NCBI GenBank assembly: GCA_031257735.1
Contig: JAIROC010000345.1
Coordinates: 1 to 13,196 of the forward strand
Direction of reading: 5' to 3'
Length of the DNA stretch: 13,196 nucleotides
From: Bacteroidales bacterium
GTDB taxonomy: Bacteria > Bacteroidota > Bacteroidia > Bacteroidales > WCHB1-69
Shown here: piece after piece, positions 1 through 4,986 of the stretch
How positions within the stretch are numbered: position 1 is the stretch's first letter
How the letters are laid out: each line of letters starts with the position of its first letter
Program-made: the position numbers and the translations under genes
Notes under the pieces: generated by a model
Databases searched by the model: none
What the model was told of the DNA's origin: nothing
What the model saw: the letters and a program-made list of their open reading frames with translations, nothing else

Positions 1-899
1 CCGTGAATAATAATTTGGGCTTCTCCGATTTCGATATTATTTTTATAAGTGAAGAAGTAGTCAACGGTAAATCGTAGTTCTGTAAATTCTTCATTTTCTT
101 TTCTGACAAGCACGCGTGTAATAGGAGTAATATTTTTGCCGGTGTATTTTTGCACAGGAATAGGAGCAACAAAAATATTTCCACTATTAATTCTAACAGG
201 CAAAGACTTAGCATATTTAATTCTGATTTCGTTCATAACGGAAAAGAGGGTTTGTAGAGCCTCATTAGGTTGCAATTCGACGGATTGAAGAATAATAGCA
301 CAGTAATTATGATACGCTTTTTCCAAAGGATTTCTGAGGCTTGAAGGAGAGGTTCCATTTCTTTCTGCCTCAATGGTAGCTCTTTCGTTCCATAGATTAG
401 CTAACTGTTCGTTCACGTTCCAGAGGTTTGTGAAGATGTCAGTCAGTTGCAGCGTATCGGCGGCGTTATGTAGAGCGGGGTTACTGTCAAATTGCGTATG
501 CAGATGGTTAATAGTAGATGTTTCGCTCATAAGCGGTTCTTTCGCAAGATTATGATAAGGTTTCAGAAAACTTTCTAACAACTTACCCGCCTCCGCTTTA
601 TCTTCGATGCTACTTTTAGCCGCGGTTTTTGATGTACGTCTAATTTCCCAAAAATCATTATCTCTTTTTTTGTCTAAATCAGCGATTAGCTTTGTTAAAG
701 GACTTGTTTTGTCCATAACAAGGTTTTCTCGGAAAGCGCCGTCGGCATTCACGAGAACGTCTAATGCTGCGACAGATAGTCCATTAAGGGATGATTTTAC
801 CTTAATGCTCGCGTTAATAGTTTCGTTGATAAGTCCTCCTAAATCTGGTATGGATAGTTTGTGTGTATCTAATGATTGTAATTTTAGTATATTTTGCAT
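1..899 (-). CDS. Hypothetical Bacteroidetes protein, C-terminus cut by window edge (possibly DUF6261 family)
   Basis: Reading the minus strand from the ATG at 899-897 gives 299 uninterrupted codons before the window ends, so the gene is real but its C-terminus lies outside. The protein begins MQNILKLQSLDTHKLSIPDL. It is soluble-looking, with no signal peptide or membrane segment. Residues 1-200 are rich in Leu, Asn, Ala and Glu and look mainly helical. Residues about 235-299 are richer in beta-forming residues and include the stretch TPITRVLVRKENEE. The arrangement (helical N-part, then a short beta-type C-part) and the Bacteroidetes setting suggest the uncharacterised DUF6261 group, but I recall that family only loosely and this is a guess. 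No catalytic motif is visible and the function is unknown. It is separated from everything else by the repeat-rich strip that starts about 80 bp upstream of its start codon. Confidence 0.8.
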   Translation of the reverse strand, partial: MQNILKLQSLDTHKLSIPDLGGLINETINASIKVKSSLNGLSVAALDVLVNADGAFRENLVMDKTSPLTKLIADLDKKRDNDFWEIRRTSKTAAKSSIEDKAEAGKLLESFLKPYHNLAKEPLMSETSTINHLHTQFDSNPALHNAADTLQLTDIFTNLWNVNEQLANLWNERATIEAERNGTSPSSLRNPLEKAYHNYCAIILQSVELQPNEALQTLFSVMNEIRIKYAKSLPVRINSGNIFVAPIPVQKYTGKNITPITRVLVRKENEEFTELRFTVDYFFTYKNNIEIGEAQIIIH

Positions 900-978
900 A
901 ATATATATTTTTTAAAAGATTATTTGTATTATTCGATGAAATGCATATTTGATTGTTTTTCTCTTGATGATTCTTATA

Positions 979-1213
979 AGAGGGCAGCGGACAACTGTCG
1001 ACAAGCTACTTATGATTATGACAGGGCAGCGGACAACTGTCGACAAGCCACTTATGATTATGACAGGCTTCTCGACAGCTGCGAGAGCAATATGATGATT
1101 ATGATAAGGGCGTAGACAGTTTTCAAGGGCAAAAAGATAATCATCATTACGATAAAAACAGTTGTATAGGGACTGATGATAATCAGAAGTGATATGTAGA
1201 CAGTTATCCGCTG
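979..1213. repeat. 42-bp tandem repeat followed by inverted degenerate copies
   Basis: Two near-perfect 42-bp units lie head to tail at 979-1020 and 1021-1062, differing at two positions. A decayed third unit occupies 1063-1103. From about 1092 the same unit continues in the opposite orientation as three diverged copies of about 42, 39 and 41 bp (1092-1133, 1134-1172, 1173-1213). The conserved core read on the unit's own strand is AACTGTCNAC followed about 10 bp later by TATGATTAT or a variant. The whole block is therefore an imperfect giant palindrome centred near 1090. Short ORFs cross it on both strands (894-1115 plus, 912-1349 minus). In each, the repeat spells a similar peptide (ADNCRQATYDYDR on plus, ADNCLHITSDYHQ on minus). 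That follows from the inverted layout and does not prove translation of either. Confidence 0.85.
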
Positions 1214-1727
1214 ACGACTCATAACGCGAAGTAACGCCTTGCTTTATCTTTTTGACCTTGCTCGATGATGTGTAAGAGAATAAAAAGAAGTTTTTTCCTT
1301 TGAACAAGTCGAATAAATAGACTATCTTTCCATGCAAAAAGTTCTCCATAAATAAACATTTTTGTACAAAGGATGAAAAGAAAAACAGTTTTTTATCTCT
1401 CTTAGAGGGAAAAAGATATTTTCTGCAATAATGTTGAACAAGTGTTTCATAATAAACTTTCTTGTATAATTCATTTTATTTTACTTAGGTTATTTTTGTA
1501 CTATTTCTTGTTGATATTAATTCAACGCTGCAAAGATATAAAAATTATTCATACAAAATAATATTTTGATAAAAAAAAAATCAAGCATTATAACATATTG
1601 AAAGAGCGTAAGAAAAAAATAATCTCAATCCGTATTTTCACATGATTTATCCAAAATATTTGTCGTCCGCAACGAAAATCCCGATAGAAAAAAGCAGAAA
1701 AAAACACGAAAGAGAAAAAAATGAACA
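1214..1727. other. Gene-free AT-rich spacer
   Basis: This stretch is strongly AT-rich with many A and T runs. I find no convincing coding region, RNA gene or terminator in it. Part of it is overlapped by the start of the doubtful minus-strand ORF 912-1349. It may hold the upstream regulatory region of the hypothetical gene at 1-899, but I cannot point to a promoter. Confidence 0.5.
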
Positions 1728-1755
1728 GAGTTATGAGTTATGAGTTATGAGTTAG
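1728..1755 (+). repeat. GAGTTAT heptamer tandem repeat
   Basis: Four consecutive heptamers are present at 1728-1734, 1735-1741, 1742-1748 and 1749-1755 (GAGTTAT three times, then GAGTTAG). Two more units in the same sense occur around 1846-1858. Two units in the opposite orientation (ATAACTC) are at 1894-1907, so heptamer clusters bracket the palindromic element between them. Confidence 0.85.
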
Positions 1756-1763
1756 GCTGACGC

Positions 1764-1866
1764 AAACTAAAATAACCCGTCATTGCGGGTCAAGCCCGCA
1801 ATGACGGCGTTGTTTGGACAACGTTGATGATTACTTTTAAAATATAGTTATGAGTTATTTTAGATT
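1764..1866. repeat. Nested inverted-repeat (MITE-like) element
   Basis: An outer pair of arms, CTAAAATAAC at 1767-1776 and GTTATTTTAG at 1854-1863, is a perfect 10-bp inverted repeat, extendable with mismatches to about 16 bp. Inside lies a perfect 13-bp inverted repeat, CCGTCATTGCGGG at 1777-1789 and CCCGCAATGACGG at 1795-1807, around a 5-base loop. The inner GC-rich hairpin resembles the dispersed intergenic palindromes with CATTGCGGG cores found in many bacterial genomes. No ORF is carried, so if mobile it would need an enzyme supplied elsewhere. Confidence 0.75.
1795..1838 (+). repeat. Left arm of 44-bp inverted repeat
   Basis: This arm matches the reverse complement of 2310-2353 at 41 of 44 positions. 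The three mismatches are one isolated base and one adjacent pair in the middle. The first 13 bp are shared with the inner hairpin of the MITE-like element. The two arms enclose about 470 bp that contain the antitoxin gene and the toxin stump. Confidence 0.9.
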
Positions 1867-1893
1867 GACAACTCGTAATTAAACCCATAATCC

Positions 1894-1907
1894 ATAACTC
1901 ATAACTC
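1894..1907 (-). repeat. Inverted GAGTTAT heptamers
   Basis: Two ATAACTC units lie side by side, the reverse complement of the heptamer array at 1728-1755. Together the two clusters delimit a segment of about 180 bp. Confidence 0.8.
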
Positions 1908-1982
1908 CCGTTAGGGACGAAATGTTGGTTGTAACGTTTTCGTTTCTTTGTCCTTTCTTTCTGCGTATCAAAATAAAAGTTG

Positions 1983-1990
1983 TATCCTTG
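1983..1990 (+). promoter_or_regulatory. Possible -7 element for the antitoxin gene
   Basis: TATCCTTG differs by one base from the Bacteroidetes -7 consensus TAnnTTTG. It lies 21 bp before the antitoxin ATG, a typical distance. No -33 TTTG was found at the usual spacing, so support is weak. Confidence 0.4.
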
Positions 1991-2011
1991 CAGCAATAAA
2001 TTTTAAAAATC

Positions 2012-2233
2012 ATGGATATGTTAGAAAAACAGGCAGCAAGGAAAATGTACGAGAAAACACATCGTCTTCCGCCAAAGGTACAACAGGAGTTGTCGGATTA
2101 TATCGAATTTTTATTGCGGAAATATCAGACAGATGTTCAGGAAAAGCCCTTTTTCGGTTGTATGAAAGGTACTGTTACCTGGATGAGCGATGATTTTAAT
2201 GACCCGCTGGATGATTTTAAAGAATATATGTGA
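2012..2233 (+). CDS. DUF2281-type (VapB-like) antitoxin
   Basis: This 73-residue protein has a helical N-terminal half containing LPPKVQQELSDYIEFLLRKY (about residues 19-38). It ends in FFGCMKGTVTWMSDDFNDPL and then DDFKEYM. The LPP...V.DYIEFLL segment and the terminal FGC.KG...MSDDFD.PL.DFKEYM signature are characteristic of DUF2281 proteins, which are antitoxins paired with PIN-domain VapC-like RNases. The C-terminal acidic part normally wraps and neutralises the toxin, and the N-terminal part dimerises and autoregulates. Here the stop codon overlaps a downstream ATG as TGATG, the usual coupling to a toxin gene, but that toxin is reduced to 18 codons. The gene therefore appears to be an orphan antitoxin. 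It lies between the arms of a 44-bp inverted repeat. The start at 2012 gives the family-like length; an ATG two codons later is possible. Confidence 0.8.
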   Translation: MDMLEKQAARKMYEKTHRLPPKVQQELSDYIEFLLRKYQTDVQEKPFFGCMKGTVTWMSDDFNDPLDDFKEYM

Positions 2234-2289
2234 TGAAGCTGTTGATAGATACACAATCTTTTATCTTTTGCTCTTCGGGTCATAATTAG
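2233..2289 (+). pseudogene. Truncated PIN-domain (VapC-like) toxin, N-terminal stump
   Basis: The ATG at 2233-2235 overlaps the antitoxin stop by one base (TGATG). It starts an 18-codon frame, MKLLIDTQSFIFCSSGHN, ending with TAG at 2287-2289. The segment MKLLIDTQSFI matches the usual beginning of PIN-domain RNases, where the Asp in LIDT is the first metal-binding residue. Functional family members run about 125-135 residues and need several more acidic residues, none of which are encoded here. Nothing PIN-like follows before folE at 2401. The inverted-repeat arm starts 21 bp after the stop, so the rest of the gene was probably lost in the rearrangement that placed the repeat there. It cannot be an active toxin. 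Confidence 0.75.
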
Positions 2290-2309
2290 TGTCTGTCTTT
2301 AAAGTACAA

Positions 2310-2353
2310 AAAAGTAATCATCAACGCCGTCCAAACATCGCCGTCATTGCGGG
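2310..2353 (-). repeat. Right arm of 44-bp inverted repeat
   Basis: Reverse-complement partner of 1795-1838 with 41 of 44 identities. It contains CCGTCATTGCGGG, also found in the MITE-like hairpin at 1777-1789. It lies between the toxin stump and the end of folE. Confidence 0.9.
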
Positions 2354-2358
2354 GAGGG

Positions 2359-2382
2359 GTACTTTTTACACAGACTCCTTCG
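2359..2382 (-). repeat. 24-bp dispersed motif, copy 1 (possible IS end)
   Basis: Read on the minus strand this segment contains CTGTGTAAAAAGTA. It matches 20 of 24 bases of 13040-13063 on the plus strand. GAGGCTGTGT-AAAAG-like sequences are reminiscent of terminal repeats of some Bacteroidetes insertion sequences, but no transposase is present next to either copy. Confidence 0.55.
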
Positions 2383-2400
2383 TGCTTTTGTGCTATAGAA

Positions 2401-3021
2401 TTACAAGTGTAAATTAGCGCCGATAATATGCAAAAACTCTTGTCTGGTATTATAGTGTTTGAGAAAAGCGCCGGTAAAGTCGGATGTTGTTGTAACGGAA
2501 TTTTGTTTTTGTACTCCTCTCATGGACATACACAAGTGTTGCGTTTCTATTACCACGGCGACGCCCAATGGCTTTAAGGTATTATGGATACATTCTTTAA
2601 TTTGAGTAGTTAATTGTTCTTGCACTTGCAATCTTCTTGCAAAAGCGTCTACTACACGAGGAATTTTACTCAATCCAACAATATAACCATCGGGAATATA
2701 GGCTATGTGTGCTTTTCCAAAAAAGGGAACTAAATGATGCTCACACAGGGAATATATTTCGATGTCTTTGACAATAACCATTTCTCTGTAATCCTGTTTG
2801 AACATGGCGGAGCGTAATATGGCAGCGGGGTCAAGATGATAACCGTGAGTAAAAAACTGCATGGCTTTCGCCACTCTTTCTGGGGTTTTATGTAAACCTT
2901 CTCTGTTAATATCTTCGCCAAGTAATTTTAAAATTTCCGTGTAATGTTTTTGCAATTCAGCCGTTACGTGTGAATTATAAGTATCTTTTCTTTCGTATCC
3001 TTCGCAATTATCGTCGTACAT
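2401..3021 (-). CDS. folE: GTP cyclohydrolase I
   Basis: This 206-residue protein converts GTP to 7,8-dihydroneopterin triphosphate, the first step towards tetrahydrofolate and other pterins, in the cytoplasm. The family signature SLCEHHLVPFFGKAHIAYIP spans residues 91-110. It supplies zinc ligand C93, catalytic H95 and zinc ligand H96, and the third ligand C164 is in QHLCMSMRG. Residues 38-58 (INREGLHKTPERVAKAM...) match the conserved helical region, and SVTTTSDFTGAF near 175-186 is the usual C-terminal block. The length is close to the usual 190-220 residues, so it appears complete and active. It is the last gene of a minus-strand series, 26 bp after the MBL-fold hydrolase gene, and is probably cotranscribed from the galE promoter. 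Confidence 0.95.
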   Translation of the reverse strand: MYDDNCEGYERKDTYNSHVTAELQKHYTEILKLLGEDINREGLHKTPERVAKAMQFFTHGYHLDPAAILRSAMFKQDYREMVIVKDIEIYSLCEHHLVPFFGKAHIAYIPDGYIVGLSKIPRVVDAFARRLQVQEQLTTQIKECIHNTLKPLGVAVVIETQHLCMSMRGVQKQNSVTTTSDFTGAFLKHYNTRQEFLHIIGANLHL

Positions 3022-3047
3022 TAAGGTATCAAAGTTTAATAATTGAA

Positions 3048-3683
3048 TTATAAAAATGGATTGTTTTCTTTTTCAAATGCTATAGTTGTGGCGTCTCCGT
3101 GTCCGGGAAAAACCTCCGTATCATCAGGCAGAGTAAATAATTTCTCATAAATAGCTTTTCGCAAAGTATCAAAATTACCCCCCGGTAAATCTGTCCTTCC
3201 GATGCTGTTACGAAAAAGTACATCTCCAGAAAAAAGCAGATTATCTGCCTTACTGTACAAACAAATACTTCCCGGAGCATGTCCCGGAGTATATAATACT
3301 TTCAAGTCAATATCCGAAACCTGCAATATTTCTCCATCCGTTACATATTGGGTAGGGTTAGGTAATTCTCTCTTTTCAAAGCCCATGATTATACTGAAAT
3401 CATTAGTCATTGTGTACAGAGGATAGGCTTCCTGATGTATTAAAAATGGAATGTCGGGACAAATATCCCTAACCAATTTCACGCCCATGACGTGATCCGC
3501 ATGAGTATGCGTTGCAATAATACTTGTAAGATGTATATCCTGTTCTTTAATTATCTTATGTAAACGTTCACATTCATTTTTGTTACTGCAAGCAGGATCT
3601 ATCAGTATTGCGTTATGGTCATCTGCAATCAGTAAGTAACAATTAACCAAATAACTATTAAATACAGTTCTTATTAGTTTCAT
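3048..3683 (-). CDS. MBL-fold hydrolase (glyoxalase II-like)
   Basis: This 211-residue protein has the full metallo-beta-lactamase fold signature: THTHADH with HxHxDH at residues 59-64, TPGHAPGS with H135, FSGDVLF with the bridging D154, and FPGHGD with H195. This arrangement binds two metals and matches the glyoxalase II-like (hydroxyacylglutathione hydrolase-like) cytoplasmic subgroup that hydrolyses thioesters. The protein is shorter than classical glyoxalase II (about 250 residues) and lacks that enzyme's C-terminal glutathione-binding domain. The substrate is therefore uncertain and may be a different thiol ester. No signal peptide is present. The gene starts 12 bp after galE and ends 26 bp before folE, which suggests one transcript, although no shared pathway is obvious. 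Confidence 0.9.
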   Translation of the reverse strand: MKLIRTVFNSYLVNCYLLIADDHNAILIDPACSNKNECERLHKIIKEQDIHLTSIIATHTHADHVMGVKLVRDICPDIPFLIHQEAYPLYTMTNDFSIIMGFEKRELPNPTQYVTDGEILQVSDIDLKVLYTPGHAPGSICLYSKADNLLFSGDVLFRNSIGRTDLPGGNFDTLRKAIYEKLFTLPDDTEVFPGHGDATTIAFEKENNPFL

Positions 3684-3695
3684 TTGTCAAATTCT

Positions 3696-4715
3696 TTATT
3701 TATTATTTTCTTTCAATGCTTTTTCCCAATTCCATGCGGAACGTATCATGTCATCCAATGTTTTTTCCGCTTTCCATCCCAAAACCGTATTGGCACAGGT
3801 TGTATCCGCCCATATTTTTTCAATATCTCCTTTTCTGCGTTCCACAAACTTATATGGCAAAGGCATCTGACTTGCTTTTTCAAAGGATTGAATTATTTCC
3901 AATACAGAACTTGGTTTTCCTGTTCCGATGTTGAATACTTCATAATTTTTTTTCATCTTTTTGTTTAACATACGATCTAAAGCAACGACATGAGCTTTTG
4001 CCAAATCTACCACATGAATATAATCGCGTAAACAAGTTCCATCCGTTGTGTTATAATCATTTCCAAATACCTGTAAACAATCACGTTTACCAATAGCTGT
4101 TTGTGTAATATAAGGAACCAGATTTTGAGGCACGCCCACAGGTAATTCTCCTATCAAAGCCGAAGCATGAGCGCCTATAGGATTGAAATATCGCAAAGAT
4201 ATTACCTGTAATTGAGCAACTGCCAAACATATATCCTGCAATATTTCTTCGATTACCTGTTTTGTATTTCCGTAGGGACATTCAGCGGGTTTGACAGGAC
4301 TTTGTTCTGTAACAGGCAAACTATCCGCCTGTCCATACACGGTACAGGAAGAAGAAAATACAAAATGACGAATATCATGTTTCTCTATTGCCTGCAAAAT
4401 ATTTAGCGTACTCACAAAATTGTTATAATAATAACGCAGAGGTTCTTTAACTGACTCTCCTACATATTTGTGAGCCGCAAAATGAATAATGGCGTCTATG
4501 GGATTCTCTGCAAAGAATTTGGTTGTCCTTGTATTATCTGCCAAATTAAATTGTTCAAACCTTGTTTTTTTTGTCGTGATTTTTCTTATGTTATCAATAA
4601 CATTTATCTGTGAATTACTCAAATCATCAACGATTATCACATCATATCCTTGTTCTTGCAATTCCACTACTGTATGAGAACCAATATATCCAGCGCCTCC
4701 TGTAACTAAAATCAT
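3696..4715 (-). CDS. galE: UDP-glucose 4-epimerase
   Basis: This 339-residue enzyme of the extended short-chain dehydrogenase family interconverts UDP-glucose and UDP-galactose using bound NAD. The N-terminal Rossmann motif GGAGYIGSH is at residues 6-14. The SSSCTVYG block is at 121-128 and catalytic YxxxK is Y148-K152. RYFNPIGAH at 175-183 and DYIHVVDLA near 231-239 are further GalE hallmarks. The frame is open upstream to an ATG at 4811. I choose 4715 because the protein then begins MILVTGGAGYIG and matches the usual 338-residue size, and because a -7 promoter element lies within the extended frame at 4745-4752. It is the first gene of the galE - hydrolase - folE run. The product probably feeds surface polysaccharide synthesis or galactose use. 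Confidence 0.95.
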   Translation of the reverse strand: MILVTGGAGYIGSHTVVELQEQGYDVIIVDDLSNSQINVIDNIRKITTKKTRFEQFNLADNTRTTKFFAENPIDAIIHFAAHKYVGESVKEPLRYYYNNFVSTLNILQAIEKHDIRHFVFSSSCTVYGQADSLPVTEQSPVKPAECPYGNTKQVIEEILQDICLAVAQLQVISLRYFNPIGAHASALIGELPVGVPQNLVPYITQTAIGKRDCLQVFGNDYNTTDGTCLRDYIHVVDLAKAHVVALDRMLNKKMKKNYEVFNIGTGKPSSVLEIIQSFEKASQMPLPYKFVERRKGDIEKIWADTTCANTVLGWKAEKTLDDMIRSAWNWEKALKENNK

Positions 4716-4744
4716 TTTATTTCTACTTGTTTTTTTATGTTTTG

Positions 4745-4752
4745 CAAAGGTA
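4745..4752 (-). promoter_or_regulatory. -7 promoter element of galE operon
   Basis: On the minus strand this reads TACCTTTG, a perfect match to the Bacteroidetes -7 consensus TAnnTTTG. It lies 29 bp before the galE ATG at 4715, giving a short leader. No clear -33 TTTG is present. It sits inside the longer reading frame from 4811 and so argues for the shorter GalE. Confidence 0.7.
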
Positions 4753-4850
4753 ATCTTTTTTTTCATGATTTTATTATATATCTGCTGGCAATAAAACAGC
4801 CTGTAAAACAATACAAAAGAAATAAATGTTTATCATGGGCATAAATAGTT

Positions 4851-4880
4851 CTTGTTTTTCAAAAAAAAGATGTACCTTTG
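4851..4880 (+). promoter_or_regulatory. Promoter of rho
   Basis: A perfect -7 element TACCTTTG is at 4873-4880. A TTG within CTTG (4851-4854) lies 18 bp upstream, close to the expected -33 spacing. Transcription would start near 4887, leaving a leader of about 100 bases before the rho ATG. It is divergent from the galE promoter about 120 bp away. Confidence 0.7.
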
Positions 4881-4897
4881 CAGAAATTTCATACAAT

Positions 4898-4937
4898 ATC
4901 TCGCCGAGATTAAATACTTGGAAAGCCTTATGCTTCC
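4898..4937 (+). promoter_or_regulatory. Two small hairpins in rho leader
   Basis: ATCTCGCCGAGAT at 4898-4910 can form a 5-bp stem with a 3-base loop. The segment 4920-4937 (GGAAAGC, then CTTAT, then GCTTCC) can form a second stem with one bulged A. Both lie between the promoter and the start codon. Rho genes are often autoregulated through their leader, so these may be part of such control, but that link is inference and the stems are short. Confidence 0.35.
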
Positions 4938-4986
4938 GGGTATACAATAGTATAGAGTTAATACATTTATTTATATATAAATTTTC

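Noticed and set aside
894..1115. Plus-strand 73-residue ORF as a gene
   Set aside because: It overlaps the start of the gene at 1-899 and consists mostly of the DNA repeat; no family resemblance or promoter supports it.
979..1213. CRISPR array
   Set aside because: The units are contiguous with no unique spacers, they reverse orientation, and no cas gene is present.
1790..1996. Minus-strand 68-residue ORF
   Set aside because: It runs through palindromic repeats and the antitoxin promoter region and has no recognisable protein features.
2290..2400. Complete insertion sequence next to folE
   Set aside because: Only an inverted-repeat arm and an IS-end-like motif are present; there is no transposase frame on either strand.
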